NCBI RefSeq assembly: GCF_049801075.1
Contig: NZ_JBNAGG010000004.1
Coordinates: 186,001 to 250,000, forward strand
Length of the DNA stretch: 64,000 nucleotides
Source of the DNA: Maritalea sp049801075
Lineage (GTDB): Bacteria > Pseudomonadota > Alphaproteobacteria > Rhizobiales > Devosiaceae
Direction of reading: 5' to 3'
Shown: piece after piece, positions 17,740 through 27,147 of the stretch
Layout of the letters: every line of letters starts with the position of its first letter
Position numbering within the stretch: the first letter of the stretch is position 1
Made by a program: the position numbers and the translations under genes
Notes under the pieces: model-generated
Seen by the model: the letters and a program-made list of their open reading frames with translations, nothing else
What the model was told of the DNA's origin: nothing
The model's database searches: none

Positions 17740-18612
17740 CTAGGCGTTTTCCAGCATGGCACGTTTGACTTCGGCCTGCACCTTTTCGAAGGCGCGTACT
17801 TCAATTTGACGGATCCGTTCGCGTGATACGTCAAATTCTTGTGCCAACTCTTCTAAGGTGAGTGGCGGTTCTTTCAAGCGACGCGCTTCAAAGATTTTTT
17901 GCTCACGCTCATTCAGCACGCCCATGGCGTCTTTGAGCAATTGCATCCGCTCGTCATACTCTTGGCTGTCGCCCAGAACTTTTTCTTGGCTCGGTGCTTC
18001 ATCAACAAGCCAGTCCTGCCATTGAGACGCCCCTTCGTCGGACCGCATGGGCGCGTTCAAAGAAGCATCGCCAGTTAGGCGCTCATTCATGGACACCACA
18101 TCATCTTCAGACACATCAAGTGTGGTGGCGATTTGTTTGATTTGATCGGGATGCAGTGCGCCATCTTCCAGCGCTGCCAATTGGCCCTTCACTTTGCGCA
18201 AGTTGAAAAACAGGCGCTTTTGCGCTGCGGTCGTGCCGATTTTCACCAGCGACCAAGAGCGTAATACATATTCTTGGATCGACGCGCGAATCCACCACAT
18301 GGCATAGGTTGCCAAACGAAAACCCTTATCGGGTTCAAACCGCTTCACAGCCTGCATCAAGCCCACATTGCCTTCTGATATCACTTCAGAGATCGGCAGG
18401 CCGTAGCCGCGATAGCCCATGGCGATTTTCGCCACTAGACGCAAATGGGAAGTAATCAATTTTTGTGCTGCTTCGGGGTCTTCATGCTCTTTATAGCGCT
18501 TGGCGAGCATAAATTCTTCATCCGGTTCCAGCATTGGAAATTTACGGATTTCTTGCAAATAGCGGGAGAGCCCACTATCGGATGTTAAGGTCGGTAAATT
18601 TGACTGGGCCAT
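17740..18612 (-). CDS. rpoH: RNA polymerase sigma-32 factor RpoH
   Basis: Heat-shock sigma factor. The 290 residues contain region 2 (GNVGLMQAVKRFEPDKGFRLATYAMWWIRASIQEYVL), the diagnostic RpoH box QKRLFFNLRKVK, region 3 and region 4 helix-turn-helix (LEELAQEFDVSRERIRQIE). It directs transcription of chaperone and protease genes. It is downstream of rluD on the same strand after 167 bases, an order frequent in Hyphomicrobiales; the gap probably contains its promoter (a TATATAG-like element is visible near 18716-18722 on the minus strand, weak evidence). Confidence 0.95.
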   Translation of the reverse strand: MAQSNLPTLTSDSGLSRYLQEIRKFPMLEPDEEFMLAKRYKEHEDPEAAQKLITSHLRLVAKIAMGYRGYGLPISEVISEGNVGLMQAVKRFEPDKGFRLATYAMWWIRASIQEYVLRSWSLVKIGTTAAQKRLFFNLRKVKGQLAALEDGALHPDQIKQIATTLDVSEDDVVSMNERLTGDASLNAPMRSDEGASQWQDWLVDEAPSQEKVLGDSQEYDERMQLLKDAMGVLNEREQKIFEARRLKEPPLTLEELAQEFDVSRERIRQIEVRAFEKVQAEVKRAMLENA

Positions 18613-18779
18613 AAAGCACCCTCACTCCTATGACAATCGCTATTTATGCATTGCGCATCAAACAGCGATAAAGCGCTTCGATTATCGAACACGCTCAAAT
18701 CATTCCACTGGTCACTATATAGGTTCGATATATGGTATTTCATCCCCTAAAGGTGAAAAAATATCGTCCAAATTTGTAT

Positions 18780-19808
18780 TTATTGTGAAAAATCATCTTC
18801 AATCTCGGGAAAAAGCGCATTTTCCAAGTCAGCCATATCTTCCGGTAGAGGCGCCGTGAAGGTCATTTTTTCGCCGCTAGTCGGATGTTCAAACCCCAAA
18901 AGGGTAGCATGTAGTGCTTGGCGATTGAGGGCTTTCAACGCTTGTTGTGCTGGCATGGGCAGATTGCGCATTTTGCTTTCCATTCCCGCACCATAGGTTG
19001 TGTCCCCCAATAGGGGATGGCCTATATGGGTCATATGCACACGGATTTGGTGGGTGCGTCCTGTTTCCAGCCGACATTTCACGCGGGAGACGGTCCATTT
19101 GTGGCCGCCAAAAGTGTGGTCCAATCTGAAATGGGTAATGGCGTTGCGGCCGCCGGATTTCAACACCGCTTGCTTGATGCGGTTTTTGGGGTCGCGACCA
19201 ATTTGGGTTTCGGTTTTGCCCTTGGCGGGGCGCGGTTCGCCCCACACCAGCGCGATATATTCGCGCTCTAATGGGCCGGTGCGCCCATGGTCAGCAAATT
19301 GGGCAGCCAAATGATTGTGGGCCTGTTCGGTTTTGGCCACCACCATCACGCCTGTAGTGTCTTTATCCAAGCGATGCACAATGCCGGGGCGCTTCACGCC
19401 TCCAATGCCGGAAAGGCTATCGCCGCAATGATAGAGTAAAGCGTTGACCAATGTACCATCTTCGCTGCCGGGGGCCGGGTGCACCACCATGTCGGCTGGT
19501 TTGTTGATCACAATCAGATCATTGTCTTCATAAAGTACATCAAGGGCGATTTGTTGCGCCTTGGGGAGGGCATCAATCGGTTGGGGTAAAATCAAGCAGA
19601 CATGTTGATCTTGTTTGACGCGGTATTTCGGCTCGCTTATGGTCGCGCCATCAAGGGTGAGTGCATTTTGGCGAATAAGGTCTTGGCAGCGAGAGCGGCT
19701 GATCTCTTCAGCAAAATGAGCCACCACAACATCCAGCCGTTTGCCTGCCCATTCCGGCGGCACGGTGAAATCTAGCATTTGTTGTGCGTCCGAGGAGCTT
19801 GCGGTCAT
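18780..19808 (-). CDS. rluD: Ribosomal large-subunit pseudouridine synthase RluD
   Basis: Modifies uridines in helix 69 of 23S rRNA. The 342-residue protein has an N-terminal S4 RNA-binding domain (KRLDVVVAHFAEEISRSRCQDLIR, about residues 18-80) and a catalytic domain with HRLDKDTTGVMVVAKT, Asp in RLD being the nucleophile, plus the RTHQIRVHMTHIGHPLLGD block. Its ATG overlaps by two bases the ATG of the divergent gene (shared CATG at 19806-19809). A later in-frame ATG at 19778 would also keep the S4 domain. Confidence 0.93.
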   Translation of the reverse strand: MTASSSDAQQMLDFTVPPEWAGKRLDVVVAHFAEEISRSRCQDLIRQNALTLDGATISEPKYRVKQDQHVCLILPQPIDALPKAQQIALDVLYEDNDLIVINKPADMVVHPAPGSEDGTLVNALLYHCGDSLSGIGGVKRPGIVHRLDKDTTGVMVVAKTEQAHNHLAAQFADHGRTGPLEREYIALVWGEPRPAKGKTETQIGRDPKNRIKQAVLKSGGRNAITHFRLDHTFGGHKWTVSRVKCRLETGRTHQIRVHMTHIGHPLLGDTTYGAGMESKMRNLPMPAQQALKALNRQALHATLLGFEHPTSGEKMTFTAPLPEDMADLENALFPEIEDDFSQ

Positions 19809-20163
19809 GTCAAATAAGGGTCCTAATGTTGATCAACCCCATGAGGAGCTTACGCCAGAAGCCGAAGCGGTGATTAATCGGGCACGGCGTTCCTTTGGCG
19901 TTTCAATCATGGTGATGTTGGTGGGCTTTATCGCTGTTGCTGGCGCACTTGTCTATCGGGTGATGCAAAATTCTGGTGCTGATCAATATCAGGCGCAGTC
20001 AATTGCCTTGCCGCAAGGGGCTGAAGTGCGCAACGCTGTGGCGCAATCTGGCACAATCACATTGACTTTGGATGTTGAGGGCGAAACCGTTGTGCGCATT
20101 GTTGACGCGAAAACGGGCACCGTGTTGCAAGATATTCGTTTTACACCGGAATTGGCCGAATAG
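19807..20163 (+). CDS. Small single-pass membrane protein (possibly DUF6476)
   Basis: A 118-residue protein: charged N-terminus, one transmembrane helix (about residues 33-53, FGVSIMVMLVGFIAVAGALVY) and a periplasmic beta-like region (TITLTLDVEGETVVRIVDAKTG). I believe this matches the alphaproteobacterial DUF6476 family, from memory only; function unknown. The ATG at 19807 has GAGGAG at 19792-19797. The start codon overlaps the rluD start on the other strand, so its promoter must lie within the rluD coding region. Confidence 0.78.
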   Translation: MSNKGPNVDQPHEELTPEAEAVINRARRSFGVSIMVMLVGFIAVAGALVYRVMQNSGADQYQAQSIALPQGAEVRNAVAQSGTITLTLDVEGETVVRIVDAKTGTVLQDIRFTPELAE

Positions 20164-20172
20164 GCTGGTCGA

Positions 20173-21330
20173 TTATTGATTGCCTGCGACGCGCTTAAGC
20201 GCGTCCATGCGATCAGAAACCCGGCCTCTGCCAGATTTGTTTTCAGCCTCTGGGCTATCGAGTTCTTCTAGCCCGTCTTCTGCATATTTGCGCACGCGGT
20301 CGAACAGGCTTTCTTCTTGTTCCACCGCTTCGTCTTGGGCGTCATTGGCATAAACGATATGGCTGATATCGACAGCAAGGTCTTCCAGCCGACGGCGCAT
20401 TGCATCATGGTCGGCATTTTTCCGGGCGAAGTTGGCAAGAATATCTTCTTCAATATCTTTGATGCGGCTGCCAATATCCTCGAGCTCATCCTCAAGCGAC
20501 AATTCATGTGCCAAGCTATGTGTTTCTTCCGTTGGCTCCTCGACCGGTGAAGCTGTTGCTTTGCTTTCTTTCAAACCCTCTTGGCTCAACCGTTTAAAGC
20601 GTGCCGCTGTGATGCGGATTTGCGCTTCTGCCTCATCGATCAGGTCTGGAATGCCATTTTCGAGAAGGTCTTCGGCAGAAAGCTTATATTTGGCTTTGAT
20701 CTGTTTGATCTGTTCAATGCTGGCCTTAAAGCGTTTTTCCAAATTGTCGGCACGCTGTTTTTGCACTTGCACGGCATTGAGCAGGTTGCCCGTATCGCGA
20801 TCATAATCGCCGGTCATCTTGGCTTCGTTAAAGGCAGAGATGGTGGCAGAATTGGCGATGTTGGCCACGGCGCGGGCCTCGTCCAATTCCTGCAATTTGT
20901 CCGCTAGATCCCGTTCGCGCGCCCGCAGACGTTGCGAAAGATTGGTGGTTTCAATCTCATAGGCGCGCACCCGGTCGCGCAGATTTTCGTTGCGCTCTTC
21001 CATATCGTCCGCAATGGAGATGGCTTCATTATATTCGCGGGTTTGAAGCTCAAGCGTTTCGCGCATTTCGGTGAGTTCGTTCAAATGGGTTGCGCGTTTG
21101 TGGCGCAAATCATCCAGTTGCAATTCCAGCTTGCGCATGTCGAGCGCATATTTAGCGCGCAACTGATCTTTTTCGGCTTTGAATTCGGTGAGGGTGACAG
21201 GTGTAGCCGCTGCAATGCGGCGCTTGGTGAGGCGCACGGCGCGCCGCCAAACCGACGGCATGATCAAAAGCGCAAGAATTGAGGCACACAGAAAGCCTAA
21301 GGCGGCAAACATCAAATTCTCGATAATCAT
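20173..21330 (-). CDS. Membrane-anchored coiled-coil protein, unknown function
   Basis: A 385-residue protein with one N-terminal transmembrane helix (about residues 3-25, ENLMFAALGFLCASILALLIM) and a long charged coiled coil (about 45-180 and 200-330), rich in Glu, Arg, Leu. No enzymatic motif seen. The ATG at 21330 has AGGGAG 7 bases upstream; a longer frame to 21375 is not favoured. Similar proteins occur widely in Hyphomicrobiales without known role. It is convergent with the DUF6476-like gene. Confidence 0.8.
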   Translation of the reverse strand: MIIENLMFAALGFLCASILALLIMPSVWRRAVRLTKRRIAAATPVTLTEFKAEKDQLRAKYALDMRKLELQLDDLRHKRATHLNELTEMRETLELQTREYNEAISIADDMEERNENLRDRVRAYEIETTNLSQRLRARERDLADKLQELDEARAVANIANSATISAFNEAKMTGDYDRDTGNLLNAVQVQKQRADNLEKRFKASIEQIKQIKAKYKLSAEDLLENGIPDLIDEAEAQIRITAARFKRLSQEGLKESKATASPVEEPTEETHSLAHELSLEDELEDIGSRIKDIEEDILANFARKNADHDAMRRRLEDLAVDISHIVYANDAQDEAVEQEESLFDRVRKYAEDGLEELDSPEAENKSGRGRVSDRMDALKRVAGNQ

Positions 21331-21485
21331 GCACCAACTCCCTGTAGCAGCGCACAAATGCTGGGCGCGCGACAATGACCTATTCTTATATGGTGCAGTT
21401 TACAAGAAATAACAGCACAGGTCACCACTAACTCAGTAAATAGTTAACTGCGGTGACCTGCAACAATAGCAAGGAAAGCCTTGGC

Positions 21486-22058
21486 TTATAGCGGGTTCCA
21501 AGTGGGCTGCTGAGTGAATTTCAGGTAGCCTACATTTACGCCCAAACGTGCACCAACACCTGAGCGGATCGGCACGATATACACGTCTTTATATTTCATC
21601 ACGGTCATGCCAATGCCGCCGACCATATAGGCCGAGCCTTCAACGCCTGGGTAACGGCCATAAATGGCATTGGTTGATGGCAAGTTATAGACCAACATCA
21701 TGGTCTTAGAGCCATCGGCACCAATGTCGAAGCCTAGCGTCGGCCCCTGCCAGAACAGCGGATGGTTGCCTGCGTTCTTGGTGTAGAGCTGCCCTTCGCC
21801 ATAGCGCACGCCGCCAAACAGGGCGGCAGAGCCTTCTTGGCCCAAAATATAGCCATTTGGCAGGCCATATTGGGCGACAGCACGCTCCACAACAGAGGCG
21901 AGGCCTTGGGAGACTTTGCCAAAGAATTGGCCACCAGCGACGACCAGTTCATCTGTCGAATAATTGTCAGAAAGCGTGCCGGATTGGGCATGGGCGCTCA
22001 AGGGCGCAAATGTGAGGGTTAGGAAAATTGAGATAAATAAAGCGAAGCGTTTCACCAT
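21486..22058 (-). CDS. eipA: EipA-like envelope protein (DUF1134)
   Basis: A 190-residue exported protein: signal peptide in residues 1-24 (FALFISIFLTLTFAPLSAHA), then a DUF1134/YSC84-like domain with YSTDELVVAGGQFFGKVS, GLPNGYILGQEGSAA and the C-terminal GARLGVNVGYLKFT. The Brucella homologue EipA is a small periplasmic beta-barrel needed for envelope integrity and has been placed in the CtrA regulon. The ATG at 22058 follows AAAGGA; the in-frame extension to 22151 lacks a signal peptide start. Confidence 0.85.
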   Translation of the reverse strand: MVKRFALFISIFLTLTFAPLSAHAQSGTLSDNYSTDELVVAGGQFFGKVSQGLASVVERAVAQYGLPNGYILGQEGSAALFGGVRYGEGQLYTKNAGNHPLFWQGPTLGFDIGADGSKTMMLVYNLPSTNAIYGRYPGVEGSAYMVGGIGMTVMKYKDVYIVPIRSGVGARLGVNVGYLKFTQQPTWNPL

Positions 22059-22190
22059 TGCACTAGTGGTCCTTTGGCTTTTTTGCTGCTTTAGCCTCCC
22101 CCGCAGAAGGTTTAAAGCAAAAGAATGGTATTGCATTAACCTTGGCGTCACCCCTTATTGATAGAGTGGTGCCGATTGCAACCAGAATAG

Positions 22191-22721
22191 ATGCAAATCA
22201 AGGCAATGATGCGGCAATTCGGTAAACAAACATTAACGATAAAGGGGCTTTGGGGCATTTTTTCTTTGCTTTTGAGCGCCTGTTTTCTTGTGGTGCCCAC
22301 TGCGGCCAACACAGAACGTTTCATCCTCGATATCTACGTGACCAACCCGCTCTCTGGTTCCGCCATTGAGGGCATGGATCCGGTGAGTTATTTCACCGAG
22401 CCTGAGCCGTTGGTCGGCACGCCTCAATATGAATATGAGTGGGAAGGCGTATCCTGGTTTTTTGCCAATGAGGCAAATAAGCGGGTGTTCATGTCTTCAC
22501 CTGAATCTTACGCACCACAGTTTGGCGGGTATGGCTTGGCGGGCGTCGCGCGGGGCTATTTGTCGAAGGGCAATCCGCGCATCTATGTCGTCCATAATCA
22601 ACGGCTATATTTGTTTTACTCTCCCGGCAATCGCGAGGCATTCTTGATCGAAAAAGCGGCCATGCTGAACTATGCCCTTGATAATTGGACGGGGTTGAAG
22701 GTGCGTTTGGCCCGCCGCTAA
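22191..22721 (+). CDS. YHS domain protein with N-terminal membrane segment
   Basis: A 176-residue protein. Residues 18-40 form a hydrophobic signal or anchor (GLWGIFSLLLSACFLVV). Then a YHS-type domain: GMDPVSYFTEPEPLVG, YEYEWEGVSWFFANEANKRVF and YAPQFGGYGLAGVARG. YHS proteins of this kind are often periplasmic and linked to metal or haem handling, but the role is not established. It is divergent from eipA with 132 bases between the starts. Confidence 0.82.
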   Translation: MQIKAMMRQFGKQTLTIKGLWGIFSLLLSACFLVVPTAANTERFILDIYVTNPLSGSAIEGMDPVSYFTEPEPLVGTPQYEYEWEGVSWFFANEANKRVFMSSPESYAPQFGGYGLAGVARGYLSKGNPRIYVVHNQRLYLFYSPGNREAFLIEKAAMLNYALDNWTGLKVRLARR

Positions 22722-22847
22722 GCGAAAAATCATAGGAATTTAAGCATTCAGTGTTGCCCCGCCTTTGTGTGCGGGTAAAACTTGGGGCTAGCGAATCGCG
22801 CTTAAACAGAGGCATGTGGCGCGTTCAACCAGCTTTAAGGAATGAAA

Positions 22848-23498
22848 ATGGCGGATATTGTGCAATTGAGCGGACCTGACCTTGCGGCCATGCTGTGCTC
22901 CAAGGTGTGTCACGATTTGATTAGTCCGGTAGGGGCAATTGGCAATGGGCTTGAGGTGCTTAGCGACCCAGATCAAGCTGAAATGGCAGATTTCGCTCAG
23001 GAATTGATCAACAATTCTGCTCGGCAGGCCCGTGCAAAGCTTGAGTTTGCTCGCTTGGCATTTGGCGCATCTTCCACGCAAGGCACTGAGATTGACACCC
23101 GCGACGCTGAAAAAGTAGCGCTGGGCTATATGGCGGGGGAAAAGGCCGACATTGAATGGCATATCGAACCTGTCTTGATGCCAAAGAACAAAGTAAAATT
23201 GTTGCTCAACATGTTGCTGATCGCCGCTGGCTCTGTTCCGCGTGGTGGCAAGATTGTTGTGCGCTTGGATGATGCGGCGCTGGAAGATAAAGGCTTTATG
23301 CTGCGTTGCACTGGGCCAAAAACATTTATTCCACGTGGAAATGTTGCCTTGCTTAAAGGCACGCCGGAAGATGGCCGTGTGGATGCGCAAGTGATCCAAC
23401 CATTCTATACTGGCCTTTTGGCGCGTGAAAGCGGCTTAGATTTGCGGCTTGAATTGGTTGATGAAGCGGTTGAGTTCGACGCGTTTGCTGCCAAGTAA
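22848..23498 (+). CDS. chpT: Histidine phosphotransferase ChpT
   Basis: Phosphorelay protein passing phosphate from the hybrid kinase CckA to CtrA and CpdR. The 216-residue protein has a DHp-like helix with the phospho-acceptor His22 in KVCHDLISPVGAIGNGLEVL, and a degenerate ATPase-like C-terminal domain without kinase motifs. The ATG at 22848 is preferred over 22842, since AAGGA (22837-22841) is then 6 bases away. It is followed by a strong terminator, then the che genes; ctrA is 8 kb downstream, so relay and target are in one region. Confidence 0.92.
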   Translation: MADIVQLSGPDLAAMLCSKVCHDLISPVGAIGNGLEVLSDPDQAEMADFAQELINNSARQARAKLEFARLAFGASSTQGTEIDTRDAEKVALGYMAGEKADIEWHIEPVLMPKNKVKLLLNMLLIAAGSVPRGGKIVVRLDDAALEDKGFMLRCTGPKTFIPRGNVALLKGTPEDGRVDAQVIQPFYTGLLARESGLDLRLELVDEAVEFDAFAAK

Positions 23499-23520
23499 AT
23501 TAACCCCCATTTGAATTGTG

Positions 23521-23557
23521 ACGGCCCCTAAGTACGACTACTTAGGGGCCGTTTTTT
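23521..23557 (+). terminator. Strong intrinsic terminator after chpT
   Basis: A 14-bp perfect stem (ACGGCCCCTAAGTA paired with its complement), CGAC loop and six T residues. Confidence 0.95.
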
Positions 23558-23629
23558 CAATGTCTCATTAACCGTTGTGGCGCAGGCTAATCACATATTT
23601 TGTGTGATTTTACCTTGGTGAATGTGTCC

Positions 23630-26284
23630 ATGGATGAGTTGATTAGCGATTTTATTGTTGAGACTGGTGAAAGTCTTGAACAGATTGATGCGGCCCTTGT
23701 CGCGTTTGAACAGCACCCCCAAGATCAGGATATTTTGCGGCAGGTCTTTCGCTTGGTGCACACGATCAAAGGCACTTGTGGCTTTTTGGAGCTAACGCGG
23801 CTCGAAGCGCTCACCCATGCTGCCGAAAATCTAATGGGGCGGTATCGCGATGGCTTGTCGCCAACACCTGATGGCGTCAATACCATTCTCAAAGTGATCG
23901 ATCAGATCAAATCTCATATCGACCATATGGTGGCCCATTCCGGCGCTGAGCCAGTGGGCGACGATCAAACATTGATTGATGCCCTCAACCTGCTTGCCGC
24001 TGACAATGGAACACCAGATGATCAGTTTGGCGCCGAGGCCCCATTCGTCGCTGAGGCTAACGCTCATGTGCCATTGGACCCATTGGAGGAGGCATTTCGC
24101 AATGCGCCGGGGCCGGATGATCTGATCCCATCGCCAATTGTTACTGCTGAACCAGAAGTTATGTCGCAAAAGGCGGAGAAAGATCACAATATCGTACCGC
24201 CACAGGGCGCCATTCGGGTGCAATTGGGTGTGTTGGAACAATTGATGACCATGGTGTCGGAGTTGGTGCTCACACGCAATCAATTGATGGCCGTGAGCCG
24301 CGACCATGAAGATGCGCGTTACAACACGCCCTTGCAGCGCCTATGTTCCGTGACTGCCGAATTGCAGGACGGGGTGATGAAAACCCGGATGCAGCCGATC
24401 TCGGCACTGTGGCAGAAAATGCCGCGCATCGTCCGCGATCTGGGCAAGGAGCTTGGCAAGCAAATCACGCTGGACATGAGCGGTGAGGAAACCGAGTTGG
24501 ACCGGCAGGTGTTGGAGCAGATCAAAGATCCGCTCACACATATGATCCGCAATGCGGCAGATCATGGCTTGGAAACGCCATCGGATCGATTAGCGGCAGG
24601 CAAAGTTGAAACGGGCCGGATTGAATTGAATGCCTTTCATAAGGGTGGGCAGATTGTAATAGAAATCCGCGATGATGGTCGCGGGTTGGACGCTGACAAG
24701 CTTAAGCAAAAAGCTTTGGAACGAGGGCTTGTTACGCCTGCTGAGGTGGAACTGATGTCTGAAAGTCAGGCGCATCAGCTAATTTTTCATCCGGGATTTT
24801 CAACAGCCGCCGCCATCACCAGTGTTTCTGGTCGCGGTGTGGGCATGGATGTGGTGCGCACCAACATTGAGATGATTGGCGGCACGATTGAGCTGCAATC
24901 CAGTTTGGGTGAAGGCACACTGGTCAGTCTCAATATTCCACTTACGTTGGCGATTGTGCCGGCGCTGATCGTTGCCAGTCATGAGGAGCGATTTGCCGTG
25001 CCGCAACGTGCCGTGCGCGAATTGGTTCGTCTCACGCCACAGGAAAAGCTGGCTGGTGCCACTGCGACAGATTTGGAAATGCAGATTGAATTGGTCAATG
25101 GTGCGCATGTGTTGCAATTGCGTGATCAATTGTTGCCGATTTTGAGCTTGGACGCGGCGCTTGGCGTGCGCACCATGGCGCACGCAGAACTGACCCAGCG
25201 CGACGGATTCGTCGTTGTACTGGAAATTGGCGCGTTTCGGTTTGGGTTGCTGGTAGACGCTGTGTTCCACACTGAGGAAATTGTCGTTAAACCAATGGTG
25301 GGTGCGTTGCGAGAGCTTAAGCATTTTTCTGGTACCACCATTTTGGGCGATGGCAGCGTTATCATGATTTTGGACGCGCCGGGACTGGCGGCGCAGGTGA
25401 CGCAGAGCGAATTGAATGATCATGCCGATCAACAGGCTGAACAGACAATTGATCAGCAGGTGGTCAATCAAATCGAGCTGTTATGTTTTGCTTTGGAAGG
25501 CGAGGGCCGCAAAGCGGTGCCATTATCGTTGATCCATCGATTAGAGCTTGTTGATCTTAGCCACATTGAACGTGTCGGTGGTCGGTTCACCTTGCAATAT
25601 ACGGAACGGCTGATGCCGATTGTGTTTCTCCGTGCGCTTGACCAAGCTGATTGGCAGGCAGGGCGGCAAAAACCGCTTCTGGTGTTTGAAGATCACGGGT
25701 TCTTATTGGGTGTGGTGGTTGATCAGGTGTTGGATATCTGCCTAGCGCCACCGCAATATGACCTTGATGGCGCGGGCGAAGGCTATTTGGGATCTGCCAT
25801 TTTGGATGGCAAAGCGACTGAAATCCTAGACTTGTCACATTTCATGGCGCAGGAGCATCCCAAACTGTTTGAACGCCAAGGGCAAACCGCCACGCCGCAT
25901 CGGCAGAAATTGCTTTATGCTGAGGATAGCGCATTTTTCCGCAATATGCTGGTGCCGATTTTCCAAAGTGCAGGCTTTGATGTGACTGTTTGCCATGACG
26001 GGCTGGAAGCGATGGAGCGGGTGCAGGGTGGCGAGCGTTATGATTTGATCGTGACTGATATTGAAATGCCGCGCATGGATGGGTTTGGCTTGGCCAAATC
26101 CGTAGCTGAAGCACCCCACGCGGCCCAAACACCGATCATTGCGCTTACATCCTATGATGAGCCCGAGGCACGTGACCAAGCAAAAGCTTTGGGTATCTCA
26201 GCCTATATCGCCAAAAATGACCGCTCGCAGCTGGATCATACACTTAGTCAGATGCGCAATCGGCTAGATCGGGATGTGGCCTGA
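23630..26284 (+). CDS. cheA: Chemotaxis histidine kinase CheA with C-terminal CheW and receiver domains
   Basis: Kinase of the chemotaxis array that phosphorylates CheY and CheB. Domains in the 884 residues: HPt (1-105) with His44 in RLVHTIKGTCGFL; a linker of about 90 residues with no recognisable P2 domain; dimerisation (about 200-260); HATPase (HMIRNAADHGLE, DDGRGLD, GRGVGMDVV); a first CheW-like domain (about 430-590); a second (about 610-745); and a receiver domain (about 765-880, Asp in LIVTDIEMPRMDG). Such CheA-CheW-CheW-REC hybrids occur in alternative systems. The ATG at 23630 is chosen, although GTG at 23618 and 23624 are possible and no strong SD is visible. Stop and the cheW start overlap (TGATG). 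Confidence 0.93.
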   Translation: MDELISDFIVETGESLEQIDAALVAFEQHPQDQDILRQVFRLVHTIKGTCGFLELTRLEALTHAAENLMGRYRDGLSPTPDGVNTILKVIDQIKSHIDHMVAHSGAEPVGDDQTLIDALNLLAADNGTPDDQFGAEAPFVAEANAHVPLDPLEEAFRNAPGPDDLIPSPIVTAEPEVMSQKAEKDHNIVPPQGAIRVQLGVLEQLMTMVSELVLTRNQLMAVSRDHEDARYNTPLQRLCSVTAELQDGVMKTRMQPISALWQKMPRIVRDLGKELGKQITLDMSGEETELDRQVLEQIKDPLTHMIRNAADHGLETPSDRLAAGKVETGRIELNAFHKGGQIVIEIRDDGRGLDADKLKQKALERGLVTPAEVELMSESQAHQLIFHPGFSTAAAITSVSGRGVGMDVVRTNIEMIGGTIELQSSLGEGTLVSLNIPLTLAIVPALIVASHEERFAVPQRAVRELVRLTPQEKLAGATATDLEMQIELVNGAHVLQLRDQLLPILSLDAALGVRTMAHAELTQRDGFVVVLEIGAFRFGLLVDAVFHTEEIVVKPMVGALRELKHFSGTTILGDGSVIMILDAPGLAAQVTQSELNDHADQQAEQTIDQQVVNQIELLCFALEGEGRKAVPLSLIHRLELVDLSHIERVGGRFTLQYTERLMPIVFLRALDQADWQAGRQKPLLVFEDHGFLLGVVVDQVLDICLAPPQYDLDGAGEGYLGSAILDGKATEILDLSHFMAQEHPKLFERQGQTATPHRQKLLYAEDSAFFRNMLVPIFQSAGFDVTVCHDGLEAMERVQGGERYDLIVTDIEMPRMDGFGLAKSVAEAPHAAQTPIIALTSYDEPEARDQAKALGISAYIAKNDRSQLDHTLSQMRNRLDRDVA

Positions 26285-26739
26285 TGGGAGAACAATTGAT
26301 GCAAATTGTGAGTTTTGACCTTTGTGGGCAATGTTTTGGCATGGATGTTGGGTGGGTAAGTGATGTGCACAAGTTGGATCGGCTAACGCCAGTGCCCAAA
26401 GCGCCGGAAATTGTGGCGGGTGTGCTCAATATGCGCGGGCGTATAGTGTTGGCGCTCAATTTGGCACAATATTTAAGCTGTGGCGGCGGCGAAAAGGCTG
26501 CAACTTTGATGATAAATGTTCAATATTTAAACGAATCGTATGGATTTTTGGTGGATAGTGTCACCGATGTCGTTTCGCTTGCGCCGGAGCAGGTGCAGCC
26601 GTGTCCGCACAATGTAGACCCGAAATTGGCCAGTTTTGCTCGGGGTACGGTGCGTCATGAAGGGCGTCTTATGACTATATTGAATGTGGATAGCATGTTA
26701 GAAAACATGCTGTCACAAGACTTGATGCATTGCGCGTGA
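26284..26739 (+). CDS. cheW: Chemotaxis adaptor CheW
   Basis: Couples receptors to CheA. The 151 residues form one CheW SH3-like domain: MQIVSFDLCGQCFGMDVGWV, a conserved APEIVAGVLNMRGRIVLALNL block and YGFLVDSVTDVVSL. Starts at the base that ends the cheA stop codon (TGATG), so it is translationally coupled. No methyl-accepting receptor gene is present in the window. Confidence 0.93.
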   Translation: MGEQLMQIVSFDLCGQCFGMDVGWVSDVHKLDRLTPVPKAPEIVAGVLNMRGRIVLALNLAQYLSCGGGEKAATLMINVQYLNESYGFLVDSVTDVVSLAPEQVQPCPHNVDPKLASFARGTVRHEGRLMTILNVDSMLENMLSQDLMHCA

Positions 26740-26754
26740 TTTGGGGGAATGAAA

Positions 26755-27120
26755 ATGAAAACCTGCCTGATTGTTGATGACAGTACTGTTATCCGCAAAG
26801 TCGCGCGTCGGATTTTGGAAGAAATCGGTTTTGAGGTGGATGAGGCCGAGGACGGTAAAGAAGCCTTCGAAAAATGCGCCAAGAACATGCCAGATACAAT
26901 ATTGCTGGATTGGAACATGCCAGTGATGTCTGGCCTCGAATTTTTAAAGAAATTGCGGTCCTATGTTGGTGGCGAGATGCCAAAGATTGTCTTTTGCACC
27001 ACCGAAAATGATGTAGGTCACATCGCCATGGCGCTCAAAGCCGGGGCCGATGAATATATGATGAAGCCTTTTGATCGGGAGATTTTGGAAGGCAAGTTTC
27101 TGGGGCTTTACCAGAACTAG
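26755..27120 (+). CDS. cheY: Chemotaxis response regulator CheY
   Basis: Stand-alone receiver domain of 121 residues: acidic pair DD at 8-9, phospho-acceptor Asp52 in LLDWNMPVMSG, Thr in VFCTTEND and Lys in YMMKPFD. When phosphorylated by CheA it should act on the flagellar motor or serve as a phosphate sink. The ATG at 26755 is preferred to 26749 because GGGGGA ends at 26748, immediately before the earlier ATG. 15 bases after cheW. Confidence 0.93.
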   Translation: MKTCLIVDDSTVIRKVARRILEEIGFEVDEAEDGKEAFEKCAKNMPDTILLDWNMPVMSGLEFLKKLRSYVGGEMPKIVFCTTENDVGHIAMALKAGADEYMMKPFDREILEGKFLGLYQN

Positions 27121-27147
27121 GGCATAGCCCAATTAGGAGTAAAATTG

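Noticed and set aside
18613..18779. Sigma-32 type autoregulatory promoter for rpoH
   Set aside because: CCATATAT is present on the minus strand but no matching CTTGAA element at the right distance.
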